Origin: Salisaeta longa DSM 21114
GTDB taxonomy: Bacteria > Bacteroidota > Rhodothermia > Rhodothermales > Salinibacteraceae
Direction of reading: 5' to 3'
NCBI RefSeq assembly: GCF_000419585.1
Contig: NZ_ATTH01000001.1
Location: forward strand, 2,519,001 to 2,583,000
DNA length: 64,000 bases
A program made the position numbers and the translations under genes. Numbering within the stretch: the first letter of the stretch is position 1; each line of letters starts with the position of its first letter. Below are positions 16,625-26,414 of the stretch, piece after piece. The notes beneath the pieces were generated by a model. The model was not told the origin of the DNA and searched no databases. It saw only the letters and a list, made by a program, of their open reading frames with translations.

Positions 16625-17485
16625 TTACGACTGCTTCCACGACTGCAGGTCGTTGCGCAGCCCTTCCACGCCGCGCGGCGGTTCGCTGGCCTGCTCGGCT
16701 TGCGTTAGGGCACGTTCAGCCGCGGCCACCGCGGCTTCGTAGCGCTCCAGCTGCGCCAACAGCCGGGCCTTCACCGCCAGGTTTTGGAAGTGCGGCGCGC
16801 GGGCAATGGACGCCTCGGCCCACTGCAGCGCCGTTTCGGGCATCAGATCGTTCGACAAGGCGTAGGCCGCGTACTGCAGCGGCACCTGCCAGTCCGTCGA
16901 CTCGTCGATGGCCTGCGCCGCGCGCGCGGCCAACAGCGCAGGCGTATCAACGGAGAGGGGCACCGGCACACGGACGTCCGACCAGTGCAGCATCAAGGTG
17001 CCTTCCGTGCTCGACACGTCAGTAAACGTCACGGTAAACATCTCACGCGTGACGCCCGACTGCGGCGTCACATCCACGCGCAGGGCGTCCTCGGCCTTGT
17101 CATAGTTGTAGGCGCCCCACTGCTTCGCCTGACGGTTGAAGATGATCGTCCAGGTATTGGATCGCGGGATGGTAAACAGCGCATACGTACCGGCCGCAAG
17201 CGACTGTCCCTTAATCTGCACGGGCGTCGAAAAAGAGATGGTGGTGGCTTCGTTCGCCCCCGTACGCCACACCGCGCCGTAGGGCACAAGCTCCCCAAAG
17301 ATGGTGCGCCCGCGCATGCTGGGGCGTCCGTAGGAGACCGCCACGTTGGTCAGTCCAATCGTTTGGGTGACCGAGGCGTTTGGGCTCACGCGGGGGAGCT
17401 GGTCGCCCCGTTCTTGGGCGTGCGCCGGGCGGCAGATCAGCAAGAGGCCAACGGATAGCAGCAAACAGCAGGTCGATCGGAGCAT
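16625..17485 (-). CDS. DUF2911 domain exported protein
   Basis: 286 residues from ATG 17485, which opens a signal peptide (MLRSTCCLLLSVGLLLICRPAHAQ). The DUF2911 block covers about residues 30-185, with VSYGRPSMRGRTIFGELVPYGAVWRTGANEAT, LAAGTYALFTIP and WTIIFNRQAKQWGAYNYD. A short TPR-like helical tail (ALQWAEASIARAPHFQNLAVKARLLAQLERYEAAVAAAE) follows. The family is common in Bacteroidota/Rhodothermota with no assigned function. Confidence 0.88.
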   Translation of the reverse strand: MLRSTCCLLLSVGLLLICRPAHAQERGDQLPRVSPNASVTQTIGLTNVAVSYGRPSMRGRTIFGELVPYGAVWRTGANEATTISFSTPVQIKGQSLAAGTYALFTIPRSNTWTIIFNRQAKQWGAYNYDKAEDALRVDVTPQSGVTREMFTVTFTDVSSTEGTLMLHWSDVRVPVPLSVDTPALLAARAAQAIDESTDWQVPLQYAAYALSNDLMPETALQWAEASIARAPHFQNLAVKARLLAQLERYEAAVAAAERALTQAEQASEPPRGVEGLRNDLQSWKQS

Positions 17486-17619
17486 CGGATGCGAAGCAGT
17501 GGTGGGCAGGCATGGTTGCCTGAATGGTAAGAACGCGCCGGGGCGATCGCAATGCGAAGAGGCAACGATGCCGCGACGTGTGAGCCCACGGCGACCGGCC
17601 CACAAAAAACCGTAGAGAC

Positions 17620-17670
17620 AAAAAAAGAGGCACTGGCCCGGGGGGGAGGGAGGAAGATGGCCAGCGCCTC
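17620..17670 (-). terminator. Intrinsic terminator downstream of tRNA-Glu
   Basis: Read on the minus strand, GAGGCGCTGGCC (17670-17659) pairs with GGCCAGTGCCTC (17638-17627, one G-U) and is followed by seven T residues. The loop is a C/T-rich 20-base stretch. It lies 37 bases beyond the tRNA 3' end. Confidence 0.8.
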
Positions 17671-17707
17671 GAGGGGATCGTACTGCAAGGCGTACTGCTA
17701 CAATGTG

Positions 17708-17782
17708 TACCGCGTACGGGATTTGAACCCGTGTTACCGGCGTGAGAGGCCGGCGTCCTGGACCAGGCTAGACGAACGCGGC
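17708..17782 (-). tRNA. tRNA-Glu (anticodon CTC)
   Basis: The minus strand folds as a cloverleaf. The acceptor GCCGCGT pairs with ACGCGGT (G-U at the first pair). A D arm with GTCTAGCCTGGTCCAGGAC follows. The anticodon stem CCGGC/GCCGG encloses CTCTCAC (anticodon CTC), and the T arm has GGTTCAAATCC. CCA is not encoded. The D arm and anticodon identify glutamate. Confidence 0.93.
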
Positions 17783-18161
17783 AGGTAACACACCATGTCC
17801 GACGTACGTCCCACCTTGGGGTTTCAGATTCATGCGATATCCAACAGGACACGTAGTATAGCGTTCCCAAATCAAAGATGCAAAGAAACATGTCTAATTG
17901 TCGGTGCGTGCGACCACCGACGCGCACACCATGCGCAGGATATGGCTTGGGATCTGCTTAAACGTCAGCGTGCGGACGAATCCGCGGAGGCGTTTAACAG
18001 CCCCCGGCCCGTTGCACACGGCAACGTGGCATGCGCATGGCGTTTTGGACGGGAGCGTGCAGCGAGCCGCAAACGAGAAGGGCCTGTACGTCTTTCCGCC
18101 GTACTATGCGCCGGTGTGCGCGACGATCATTCATCTTACGTCTGAAAGAAAAAACACCCTT
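17783..18161. other. Intergenic region between tRNA-Glu and the parvulin gene
   Basis: 379 bases carrying the divergent promoters. An open frame continues upstream of the parvulin start but shows no conserved protein. Nothing else is recognised. Confidence 0.5.
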
Positions 18162-19226
18162 ATGAAGATTTCGCGCTTGTGGGCGATGCTGTTGGTGGTA
18201 AGCATTGGCCTGATTGGTGCCGGATGCGGACAAAGCGAAAGCTCGTCCTCCGACACATCATCGTCTGATGACCCCACCCCGTATGCTGTAGGCGATCCGC
18301 TTGCCGATTCGACATACGCGCTGGTTTTGTCGTCGCCCTATGGGACCGATACGCTAGAGGCGAGCAACTACCAGCAGCAGCTTAATTTCGTGATGCAGCG
18401 CATGCCACCAAACCAGCGGATGAGCCAGATGGACCGCATCCATCAGGCGGTGGTAAACCAGTTTGTGGCGCAGCACGTGATGCGGGGCGCTTCGGAGGAG
18501 CGCAACCTGCAGCCCGATTCGGCGCGCATCAGCCAGGCCATCCAGCAGCAGATCATGCGGATGGGGGGCGAGGAAGCCTTCGAGAAAGCCTTGCAGTCCA
18601 ACAACCTCACCCGCGACTCGCTGCGCGGCATCATGGCCAACCAGATGCGCCAGCGGATGCTGCGCGACGAGCTGATGAAAACAGCCAGCGCTCCGACGCA
18701 AGAGGAAATCCAGCAATACAGCAAAGAAAACCGTCGCATTGGGGCGCAGCACATTCTCATCAAGGTAGGGGAGAATGCGCCGCAGACGAAAGTCGATTCG
18801 GCCCGTCAAGCCGCGATGGCCCTTCTCGATAGCCTGGAGGCCGGTGCGAGCTTTACCGGCTTGGCGCGGCGCCATAGCGAGGGGCCGTCGGCCACGCGCG
18901 GTGGCGACCTGGGCATGTTCTCGCGCGACCGGATGGTGGAGCCGTTCGCCGAGGCCGCCTTTGCACTGCAAGACTCCGGCGACGTGACGCAAGAGCCGGT
19001 GCGCACGCGCTTCGGGTTTCACCTGATTCGCCTCACCGACGCGGGCACCCCGATGGATACCACGCGGGCCCGTCAGGCGCTCGTGCAAGAGAAACGCCAA
19101 GAGGCGTTCCGCAGCGAGCTCGACGAGCTCATGCGGCAGGTAACCGTGCGCGCCAATCCGGAGATCGTACAAACCGATCTGTCGATTGATCAGCCGATGA
19201 AGGAGCAGCAAGGAAGCAGCTCGTAA
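18162..19226 (+). CDS. Parvulin-type peptidyl-prolyl isomerase lipoprotein (PrsA/SurA-like)
   Basis: 354 residues from ATG 18162, which begins a lipoprotein signal (MKISRLWAMLLVVSIGLIGAGC, Cys22); the frame is open upstream but lacks a signal. An N-terminal SurA-like helical chaperone part (residues about 60-185) is followed by one rotamase domain at about 190-295: IGAQHILIKV, FTGLARRHSEGPSATRGGDLGMFSR and TRFGFHLIRL. It likely helps fold outer-membrane or exported proteins. A strong terminator follows. Confidence 0.9.
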   Translation: MKISRLWAMLLVVSIGLIGAGCGQSESSSSDTSSSDDPTPYAVGDPLADSTYALVLSSPYGTDTLEASNYQQQLNFVMQRMPPNQRMSQMDRIHQAVVNQFVAQHVMRGASEERNLQPDSARISQAIQQQIMRMGGEEAFEKALQSNNLTRDSLRGIMANQMRQRMLRDELMKTASAPTQEEIQQYSKENRRIGAQHILIKVGENAPQTKVDSARQAAMALLDSLEAGASFTGLARRHSEGPSATRGGDLGMFSRDRMVEPFAEAAFALQDSGDVTQEPVRTRFGFHLIRLTDAGTPMDTTRARQALVQEKRQEAFRSELDELMRQVTVRANPEIVQTDLSIDQPMKEQQGSSS

Positions 19227-19271
19227 GCCCCCGCAGCTTCGCGCCTGTATCGTTCATCGGAGCAACATCCG

Positions 19272-19312
19272 AAGCCCTCACCCAACCACGCGGTTGGGTG
19301 AGGGCTTTTTTT
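19272..19312 (+). terminator. Strong intrinsic terminator of the parvulin gene
   Basis: AAGCCCTCACCCAACC (19272-19287) pairs perfectly with GGTTGGGTGAGGGCTT (19292-19307) around ACGC, followed by a T run. Confidence 0.93.
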
Positions 19313-19439
19313 GTGGCGGGCGTGGGTCGCGTTTCCGTCAACATATTCACGAACCAGACGTAACGCGTTCCTTTTGTCAGTCGTAAGTCTGGATAGACAA
19401 TCGCGTCTCTTTCTTCTTGTGCCAAACGCTCCCGTGTTC

Positions 19440-21728
19440 ATGCGCCTGCGCTGGCTGCTTCTTGTTCTGTGGTTTGTCCCTCTCGCCCCCCCGGCCGCCG
19501 GGCAAACAGCGACGATTAGCGGGTACGTGCGCGATGCCGCCACCGGCGAAACGCTCCTTGGGGCCAACGTGGCGGTGCTGGGCACGAGCCGCGGCGCGGC
19601 CACCAACAGTTCGGGGTACTACATCATTCCCGATGTGCCGGCCGATACCCTCACCCTGGTCGCGTCGTACGTGGGCTACGAGCGGTTTGAAACGACCGTG
19701 GTGCTGCAGCCCGGCGAAACCCGGCGGCTCGACATTGCCCTACAGCCCACCGGCATTCGCGCCGAGGAGGTGGTGGTCACCGACGCGCGCGCGGAGGACG
19801 AGGCATCGCAGTCCATTGGCGTGACCTCCATCGACGCGGCGCTCGTCAAGCAACTGCCTACCGTGCTGCAGCCCGATCTCTTTCGCGCCCTGCAGCGGCT
19901 GCCGGGCATCAAGTCGGCCTCCGACTTTTCCAGCGGCCTTTACGTGCGCGGCGGCAGCCCCGACCAAACGCTCATCCTGCTCGATCGCACCACCGTCTAC
20001 AACCCGACGCACTTCTTTGGCCTGTTCTCGGCGTTCAACCCGGATGCCATCAAGGATGTGACGCTGTACAAGGGCTCCTACCCGGCCACGTACGGGGGCC
20101 GCCTGGGCAGCGTGCTGGCGGTGTACAACAAGGAGGGCAACCGGCGCCAAACCGTAGGCGGGCTCAGCCTGGGCCTCCTCTCGGGCCGCGCCTACGTGGA
20201 GGGGCCGCTCGACGTGCGCGGCGACTCGACCGCCGAGGGCTCGTACATGGTAGCGGTGCGGCGCTCCACCCTAGAGCCCCTGCTGGCGGCGCTGCGCAGC
20301 GCTAACGTAGACGGCATCCCCGATAGCTTCTCCTTCTACGATGTCAACGCGAAAGCCACCTACCGCGTCGGTCCCAATGACACGGTGACCCTGGGCCTGT
20401 ACGGCGGGCAGGATTTTCTGAACATCGAGTTTTTGGCCGATGGCCGGTTCGACATCCAGTACGGCAACCAAACCGTCAGCAGCACCTGGACGCACCTGTT
20501 CTCCAACACCGTCTTTGCCAACCTGACAGGCACCTTCTCGCGCTACCTGAGCACGCCGGTGGCTACCATTAATGGTACGCGGTTTACGCAGCGTAACGAG
20601 GTGATCGACGCCTCGCTGAAGGGCGATGTAGAGTGGACGCCGAGCCCGGTGCATACGGTAAAGGCGGGCTTTTGGACCGGCGCGCTGTCGTTTGGGCTGC
20701 GGAATACGTTTGACGGCAGCGAAACCTTTCAGCAGGACGTGGGCAGCGCGTACACGTCGGTGTACGTGCAAGATCGCTACCGGCCGGCGCCCGCGTGGGA
20801 AATCACGGCGGGGCTGCGCGGCAATTACTTTGCCAGCGGTCCGTTTTGGCGCGTGGCGCCCCGCCTGGCCGTCGACTACCAGCTGACGCCGCAGGTGCGC
20901 TTGCAGGCCGCTGGCGGGCGGTACTACCAGTTCATCACGCTGGAATCGAGCGAGCTGTTTACCGGATTTGACACGTGGCTGATTGCCGATGAAGGCGTGC
21001 CGCCGTCATGGGGCGACCAGCTGGCCCTGGGCGTTAAGGCGCAGCTGACGCCGTCATGGCGGCTCGATGTGGAGGCGTACGGCCGTACCATGAACGACCT
21101 GTTCGAGCTCAACCCGTTCCTGCCCGACCGCGCCGGGCTGCCCTATGCCGATGCCTTTCGCTTCGGCGAGGGCCGCGCCTATGGGCTCGAGGTGCTGCTG
21201 CGCAAGGGGCGCGGCCGCCTCACCGGGCTCCTGGGCTACACCCTCAGCCGCACCGAGCGCAAGTTTCCGTTTGTCAACGTCTCCGAGACGGACGGCCCGC
21301 AGTTCTACACGCCCAAGTTTGACCGCACCCACGACGTAACCCTGACGGCTACGTACGACCTGAGCCGTCACTGGACCCTCACCTCGGCCTTCAATTTTGC
21401 AACGGGACAGCCGTACACCGAACCCCAATTCCGCTACACGCTCAACGACCCATTTTCGCCCGAGGTGCAGCCGCGCGTGGTGCTCGTAAGTCCGTTCAAC
21501 GCCGAGCGCCTGCCGCCGTATCATCGGCTGGACGTGGGCATTGAGCGCGCCGGCACGTGGTGGGGCAGCGTCGAATACACGGCGCAGTTGCAGGTCATCA
21601 ACGCCTATGGGCGGCGCAACCCCTGGTTTTATCTGTTCGAGTTTGAAAACGACGGTACCGTCACGCGTACCGAGGTGCCGCAAATTCCGGTGCCGCTTCC
21701 CAATCTATCGCTTACCCTCACGTTTTAA
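19440..21728 (+). CDS. TonB-dependent receptor with CarboxypepD-regulatory N-terminal domain
   Basis: 762 residues from ATG 19440, which gives a signal peptide (MRLRWLLLVLWFVPLAPPAAGQ). Residues 24-105 are a carboxypeptidase-regulatory-like domain (ISGYVRDAATGETLLGANVAVLGT, NSSGYYIIPDVP). The plug domain follows at about 115-225 (FRALQRLPGIKSASDFSSGLYVRGGSPDQTLILLD), then the 22-stranded barrel ending in LTLTF with a terminal Phe. It imports an unknown ligand across the outer membrane. The gene directly downstream (7 bases) encodes a DUF4249 lipoprotein, a standard partner in Bacteroidota. Confidence 0.93.
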   Translation: MRLRWLLLVLWFVPLAPPAAGQTATISGYVRDAATGETLLGANVAVLGTSRGAATNSSGYYIIPDVPADTLTLVASYVGYERFETTVVLQPGETRRLDIALQPTGIRAEEVVVTDARAEDEASQSIGVTSIDAALVKQLPTVLQPDLFRALQRLPGIKSASDFSSGLYVRGGSPDQTLILLDRTTVYNPTHFFGLFSAFNPDAIKDVTLYKGSYPATYGGRLGSVLAVYNKEGNRRQTVGGLSLGLLSGRAYVEGPLDVRGDSTAEGSYMVAVRRSTLEPLLAALRSANVDGIPDSFSFYDVNAKATYRVGPNDTVTLGLYGGQDFLNIEFLADGRFDIQYGNQTVSSTWTHLFSNTVFANLTGTFSRYLSTPVATINGTRFTQRNEVIDASLKGDVEWTPSPVHTVKAGFWTGALSFGLRNTFDGSETFQQDVGSAYTSVYVQDRYRPAPAWEITAGLRGNYFASGPFWRVAPRLAVDYQLTPQVRLQAAGGRYYQFITLESSELFTGFDTWLIADEGVPPSWGDQLALGVKAQLTPSWRLDVEAYGRTMNDLFELNPFLPDRAGLPYADAFRFGEGRAYGLEVLLRKGRGRLTGLLGYTLSRTERKFPFVNVSETDGPQFYTPKFDRTHDVTLTATYDLSRHWTLTSAFNFATGQPYTEPQFRYTLNDPFSPEVQPRVVLVSPFNAERLPPYHRLDVGIERAGTWWGSVEYTAQLQVINAYGRRNPWFYLFEFENDGTVTRTEVPQIPVPLPNLSLTLTF

Positions 21729-21735
21729 AAACATC

Positions 21736-22632
21736 ATGCGACGCTGCCTTCTGCTGCTCTTGCTGGTTGGAAGTTGGGTGGGATGCGATACCGCCTCAAA
21801 CGATGTGCGCCCCGAGGCCGTGGTGCAGTCGTACCAGGTGGCGGGCGACTCGCTCGCGCCGGTGTGGCTGTCGCGCGCGGCGCCCGTCAACAGCACCGAC
21901 CCGCTGCCGGGGCTTACCGGCGCCACGGTGGTGGTGGAGCGCCTGGGCGCCGATGGGCAAACCGTACAGGCCACGTATCCGTACGTAGCGGGCGACTCGG
22001 CCGGGGTGTACGTACCCGTTACGCCGGGCGTGCAGGTTGCGCCGCGGGCCACGTACCGGCTGCGCGCCACGCTGGCCAATGGCACGCGCCTGCAGGCCAC
22101 CACCACCGTGCCCGACACCTTCAGCATCGTGCGCGCCACCAACCCCACGGTGCCGTTCCGAGGCGGCGCGCAGCCGTCCTTTCGGATCACGCGTAGCGAC
22201 GTGGGCGCCCGCCCGCTCTCCGTTATCTTTTCGGTGACCTCGCAGCTCGACTTCACCCGGCCCGACTCGCAGCTCGTCAATCAACTCACCCCGTTCTACG
22301 CCGACTCGTACGACCCGGCAGAGCAGCCCATCGAGGAGCTGCGGCTCGTCACCTCGGGGCTGCTGAACGCCGCCAACTTTACCACCAACCCCGACGGTAC
22401 CATTACGGTCGACCTGCCCTGGATTGGCGTGGCGTTTTACGGGCCAAACCGCGTTGCCATCAGCGTGCCGGACGACAACCTGTTCGATATGCTGCGCTCG
22501 CAAACGGCGCAGCAAGGCGCGCTTGCCCCCGGCGAAATTCCGAACATCATTGAGCACGTAGAGGGCGGCACCGGCGTGTTTGGCAGCTACGCCCGCGTGC
22601 AGCAGGCGGTGCGCATCACGCGGCCGGAGTAG
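21736..22632 (+). CDS. DUF4249 lipoprotein, partner of the TonB receptor
   Basis: 298 residues from ATG 21736, opening a lipoprotein signal (MRRCLLLLLLVGSWVGC, Cys17). Recognised as DUF4249 by the early RPEAVVQSYQVAGDSLAPVWLSR, the Ig-like ATVVVERLGADGQTV and YRLRATLANGTRLQATTTVPDTF, and the position 7 bases after the receptor. Probably a surface lipoprotein that captures the ligand for the receptor; the ligand is unknown. Its stop codon abuts the stop of the convergent DUF72 gene. Confidence 0.85.
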   Translation: MRRCLLLLLLVGSWVGCDTASNDVRPEAVVQSYQVAGDSLAPVWLSRAAPVNSTDPLPGLTGATVVVERLGADGQTVQATYPYVAGDSAGVYVPVTPGVQVAPRATYRLRATLANGTRLQATTTVPDTFSIVRATNPTVPFRGGAQPSFRITRSDVGARPLSVIFSVTSQLDFTRPDSQLVNQLTPFYADSYDPAEQPIEELRLVTSGLLNAANFTTNPDGTITVDLPWIGVAFYGPNRVAISVPDDNLFDMLRSQTAQQGALAPGEIPNIIEHVEGGTGVFGSYARVQQAVRITRPE

Positions 22633-23676
22633 CTACGCGGCGCGCTTTTCTTCCTCGGCCAAAAAGCGCTGGGCGATGGTGCGGGCCAGGTCGGGGGCGT
22701 TGCCCCAGGCGCGGTTGTTGGCCACCACGTTCAGCGTCACGTCGGCATCGAGCGCCTGATAGGCGAGGGCGACGGTGTCGAGCACCATGGCGTGGGCTTG
22801 CGGGGTCTCGGCAAGCGCCTCGGCGGGCGCGTCAAACGGATGGGCGGCAGCGTACGCGTCGGCGTATTTCATGTCGCGGGGGGTCAGCAGGCGGGCGACG
22901 GCCTCATCGGGGCCGCTCGTAAAGCGCCCGTCGCACAAGGACCACTGCTCGCGGATCATGGGCAGCCAGGTCCAATGGCTAAACACGAAGCCCAGCCCGC
23001 GCGTGGCCAGCCAATCGAAGTACACGTCGGTGAGCAGATGCTCGGAGCGCAGTTCAAGGTGCAGCGGCACATCGCCGGCCAGTGGCGCAAAAAACGCATC
23101 GAGCGTATCCACGTTCTGCTGGGGCGAGGGGCTGTCGGCGGTGCGCTGGTACTCTTGCTGAAAGATGATGCCGGCGAGGCGGTCGCCCAGGCACTCCTGC
23201 AGCGGCGCGTGGAAGCGGGTGCGGTAGGCGTCGAGGGCTAGGAACGTGTCGTTGGCCACGAAGTCGCCGCCGCGGCGCAGCGAGCGTGCAATATACTGCT
23301 GCGGCGCCTTCACCAAAAAGCGGGCGTCGGCGGGGGCATGCGCGGCATAGGTGCGCAGCGTGTGGAGCGTACGCGACGGGGCGTTATCGTCGGTAAGCAA
23401 CGGCTGGTAGAACGTAAAGTCGATTTCCAGCACGTTGAAATGCTGGAAGTAATCCGCGACGGAGGCGACGGGCACCTTGCGTTCCTCAAAGCGACGGCCC
23501 GCGAGGGTGCGGCGGCGCGCGGTGGTGTCGTAGGCGCCCTCCGGGTAGATCTGGCCGATCCAGCCCGCGTACCGATCGCTGGCCGTGCCAAAGCGGAGGC
23601 GCGGATGCACCGAGCGAAAGTCGAAGCGTTCAACGGCGGCGGTGCGGTCGGACCGTGCAGGCAACGAAGTGCTCAT
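22633..23676 (-). CDS. DUF72 family protein
   Basis: 347 residues from ATG 23676, whose coding begins MSTSLPARSDRTAAVERFDF; the longer frame upstream lies inside the flippase-like gene. DUF72 (YecE) TIM-barrel features: RFGTASDRYAGWIGQIYP, YFQHFNVLEIDFTFYQPLL, FLVKAPQQYIA, GIIFQQEYQR, LHLELRSEHLL and VVANNRAWGNAPDLA. Function unknown. The start overlaps the stop of the upstream flippase-like gene by 4 bases (ATGA), so the two are coupled. Confidence 0.87.
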   Translation of the reverse strand: MSTSLPARSDRTAAVERFDFRSVHPRLRFGTASDRYAGWIGQIYPEGAYDTTARRRTLAGRRFEERKVPVASVADYFQHFNVLEIDFTFYQPLLTDDNAPSRTLHTLRTYAAHAPADARFLVKAPQQYIARSLRRGGDFVANDTFLALDAYRTRFHAPLQECLGDRLAGIIFQQEYQRTADSPSPQQNVDTLDAFFAPLAGDVPLHLELRSEHLLTDVYFDWLATRGLGFVFSHWTWLPMIREQWSLCDGRFTSGPDEAVARLLTPRDMKYADAYAAAHPFDAPAEALAETPQAHAMVLDTVALAYQALDADVTLNVVANNRAWGNAPDLARTIAQRFLAEEEKRAA

Positions 23677-24779
23677 GGGGCAGCAGAGGACGAAGAAGAA
23701 GCCGGTGAGGGGGCGGCCGTATCGGCCGATCCGTTGGTGTGCTCCTGGGCCATCGACGACATCTCGCGGGCCGCGAGCGGATGCCGCTGCACGTGCCGCG
23801 TAAAGATGTAGGCACCCACGGCAATGAACAGGTAGAAGCCCAGCAGGCGCCACGTGAGCAACGTAGGTACCATCAGGGTTGCGGGCATGAGCGGACCGAT
23901 GAGCACGGCGTAGAGCCCTTCCAGCCCGCCCGCGCCGCCGGGCGTAATCATGATGAGGCCGCCCATGGAAAGCGTCGCAGAGCGAAGCATCAGCAAAAGG
24001 CCCTTCGCCGCCGGATACACGCTCCACACCACCGCCACAATGAGCGCGTAGCGCGAGAGGTTCATGCCGGCGGTGATGAGAAAGCCCTTTACGTAGAACC
24101 CCGCCGACTCGCTGCGCAGCCGACGCCCGCGGCGCGCAAACGTCTTCATCTCGCGCATCACGCGTTCACGGAAGCGCGACAGGTACGGCAGCCGAAAGAG
24201 GCGATCGGCGGCCCACTCCAGCAAGCTGGGGCGAAAGATGAGCGCGTACGCAAAAAACGACGCCCACGCGATAACAATCAGCAGGTAGCCGCCAAAGGCC
24301 CATTGCCCGATGGTGCCCACGCTGGGCGGAATGAGCGGTATCACGAACGACGAGGCCAGCAAGCACGCCACCGTCGCCGCAAACCAGAGCTGATCGAGCA
24401 GCATCGAGAACAGCATAAACGCCGACGAGTCGCCCATCGGGATGCGCCGCTCGCGGGCAATGAACACCATGGTGAGCGGCCCGCCGCCCACAGCCGAGGG
24501 CGTCACGTTGGAGAAAAACTCCCACGCAATTTGCGCCCGCGTGGCCATGCCCAGGCTCAGGCGGCCTTGCGACACGTGCTTGAGGCGCCAGCCGCCCAAG
24601 AACGCGCGCACAGCCACCAGCCCCAGCCCCGCCACGAGCCACCACGCATTCACGTGGCTCACAATCTTTTGAAAAGCCGACAGATCGAACGTGTAGTAGG
24701 CCAAGCCGGCCAGCACCAGCAGGCTCAGCAGCGCCGATCCAACGACGTTTCGTATGGAGACGGGCGACGAGGCGGGCAT
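23673..24779 (-). CDS. Flippase-like / lysylphosphatidylglycerol-synthase-type transmembrane protein (UPF0104)
   Basis: 368 residues with about eight transmembrane segments. AWEFFSNVTPSAVGGGPLTMVFIARERRIPMGDSSAFML and ITPGGAGGLEGLYAVLIGPLMP match the conserved blocks of the AglD/MprF-N-terminal family, which includes lipid flippases. No synthetase domain is present, so it is a flippase-type protein rather than an aminoacyl-lipid synthase. The C-terminal tail is rich in Ser/Ala/Pro. The first gene of a two-gene operon with DUF72. Confidence 0.85.
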   Translation of the reverse strand: MPASSPVSIRNVVGSALLSLLVLAGLAYYTFDLSAFQKIVSHVNAWWLVAGLGLVAVRAFLGGWRLKHVSQGRLSLGMATRAQIAWEFFSNVTPSAVGGGPLTMVFIARERRIPMGDSSAFMLFSMLLDQLWFAATVACLLASSFVIPLIPPSVGTIGQWAFGGYLLIVIAWASFFAYALIFRPSLLEWAADRLFRLPYLSRFRERVMREMKTFARRGRRLRSESAGFYVKGFLITAGMNLSRYALIVAVVWSVYPAAKGLLLMLRSATLSMGGLIMITPGGAGGLEGLYAVLIGPLMPATLMVPTLLTWRLLGFYLFIAVGAYIFTRHVQRHPLAAREMSSMAQEHTNGSADTAAPSPASSSSSAAP

Positions 24780-24818
24780 AAAACGGAACAGGTGGGGAGG
24801 GCAGCAGGCACAGGCACG

Positions 24819-25355
24819 TTACGAAGCAGTGGGCGACGAGGCTCCGTCGGACGTATCCTCAGCGTCGATAGCCGCTCGCAGCCGCTGATAGGTATCGCGG
24901 AGCGACTCGGGCAGCACCCGCGTCTCGCTGGTCGCCGTCATGAAGTTGGTATCGCCCGCCCAACGCGGCAGCACATGCCGGTGCAGGTGGTCCGGGATGC
25001 CCGCGCCCGCCGCGCGGCCCAGGTTCATGCCCACGTTAAAGCCATCGGGCTGAAGCGCCGTGCGCAGCCAGCGGATGCACCGATCGGTGGCCGCCGCAAG
25101 CGCCCGCTGCTCGGCCGTCGTCAGCGCATCGTACGCAGCCACTACCCGGTACGGCACGATGAGCAAGTGGCCGTTGTTGTACGGATAGCGGTTCATGACG
25201 ACAAACACATGCTCGCCGCGCCACAGCACCAGGTTGTCCTCGTCGGCATCGTCGGCCGCGATGGCCGCAAACACCGATGGCGCCTCGGGGCGGTCGGTTG
25301 AGGTGTTCGCATCGGCCACGTAGGCGGCGCGCCACGGACTCCACAGTCGATTCAT
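24819..25355 (-). CDS. HIT family hydrolase (Ap4A phosphorylase/hydrolase type)
   Basis: 178 residues from ATG 25355 (MNRLWSPWRAAYV, the usual start of this subgroup; an upstream ATG adds four residues). The histidine triad His123-x-His125-x-His127 lies in DHLHRHVLPRW. MNRYPYNNGHLLIVPYR is the preceding conserved block. The family hydrolyses or phosphorolyses nucleotide derivatives such as diadenosine polyphosphates. Confidence 0.93.
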   Translation of the reverse strand: MNRLWSPWRAAYVADANTSTDRPEAPSVFAAIAADDADEDNLVLWRGEHVFVVMNRYPYNNGHLLIVPYRVVAAYDALTTAEQRALAAATDRCIRWLRTALQPDGFNVGMNLGRAAGAGIPDHLHRHVLPRWAGDTNFMTATSETRVLPESLRDTYQRLRAAIDAEDTSDGASSPTAS

Positions 25356-25551
25356 GAGCAGCACCAAATTACGGAAACGTATGCAGGCGTTCTATTGGCG
25401 CGCCCAGGATACGGTTCTTGTGGAAGCGGTTTGCGCAAGCGTTTTCCACATAAAACCGAAGGGCCGCCCCGGGAGGAGCCCGGTGGCACGATCAATTGGC
25501 GGGCCGCGACGTACGCCAAGCACGTGTTACGTTCATACAACGCGCGGTTTT

Positions 25552-26370
25552 ATGTACGCCGATTTGCACCTGCACACCCACTGCTCCGACGGCCGCGACG
25601 CGCCCGGCGCGGTGGTTGCAGCGCTCGCCCGCACCGGACTCGCGGCGCTCGCCATCACCGACCACGACACCTTTGCGGGCGTCGAGGCTGCGCAACAAGC
25701 CGCCACGCAGGCCGGACTCAAGTTTTGCACCGGCGTAGAGCTCAGCGTTACGGTCGACGGCACCGGCGTGCACCTGCTCGCCTACGGATGTGCGCCGCAG
25801 CACCCCGCCATGCAGGCGCACCTCGACGCCTACCGCACAACACGCGAAACCCGGCTACACGCCATCCTGGAGCGCCTCAACGCCCACGACATTCCGCTGA
25901 CCATGGACGACGTGCGAGCCGCGACCACGCCCGTGCCCGACGTATGGGGGCGGCCGCACGTGGCCCGCGCGCTGGTGGCCGGCGGCTGGGTGGCCACCGA
26001 AGACGACGCGTTTCGCGAGTGGCTGCGTGAGGGGCGGCCGGCCTACGTCGCCAACCCCGGCGTGCCGGCCGCCGGCGCCCTGGAGCGCGTGCACGCCGCC
26101 GGGGGCGTGGGCGTGTTGGCGCATCCGGGGCACTGGACCTCCACCGCCACCATCCAGGCCCTCATCGACGCCGGGCTCGACGGGCTGGAGGTGATGCATC
26201 CCTCGCACGAGCCGTACCTGGTGCGCTACTACCGCCAGCTGGCCGACCGCCACGGGCTGCTGCAGACCGGCGGTTCGGACGACCACGGGGAGCCCGCGCA
26301 CGAAGCGCGCCGCGGGCGGTACGGGATTTCACGGCAGCACTGGGAACGACTGTGCGAAGCCATTGCGTAG
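25552..26370 (+). CDS. PHP domain phosphoesterase (RNase AM / TrpH type)
   Basis: 272 residues from ATG 25552. The PHP metal motifs are complete: [11 protein letters not shown] (His6, His8), [26 protein letters not shown], and C-terminal GGSDDHG. The family hydrolyses 3',5'-nucleoside bisphosphates and trims RNA 5' ends (E. coli YciV/RNase AM). It is divergent from the HIT gene and lies 44 bases upstream of ribH, with which it may be cotranscribed. Confidence 0.9.
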   Translation: MYADLHLHTHCSDGRDAPGAVVAALARTGLAALAITDHDTFAGVEAAQQAATQAGLKFCTGVELSVTVDGTGVHLLAYGCAPQHPAMQAHLDAYRTTRETRLHAILERLNAHDIPLTMDDVRAATTPVPDVWGRPHVARALVAGGWVATEDDAFREWLREGRPAYVANPGVPAAGALERVHAAGGVGVLAHPGHWTSTATIQALIDAGLDGLEVMHPSHEPYLVRYYRQLADRHGLLQTGGSDDHGEPAHEARRGRYGISRQHWERLCEAIA

Positions 26371-26414
26371 GCGTAGCGCTCGTGTGTTGTCTTCCATTCC
26401 AAGCCGCCCCGCTC

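Noticed and set aside
17898-18161. Upstream extension of the parvulin frame to a longer N-terminus.
   Set aside because: The clean lipoprotein signal starts at ATG 18162 and the extra residues look non-coding.
23739-25301. A 520-residue plus-strand frame spanning the flippase-like and HIT genes.
   Set aside because: Antisense shadow across two conserved genes, no domain.
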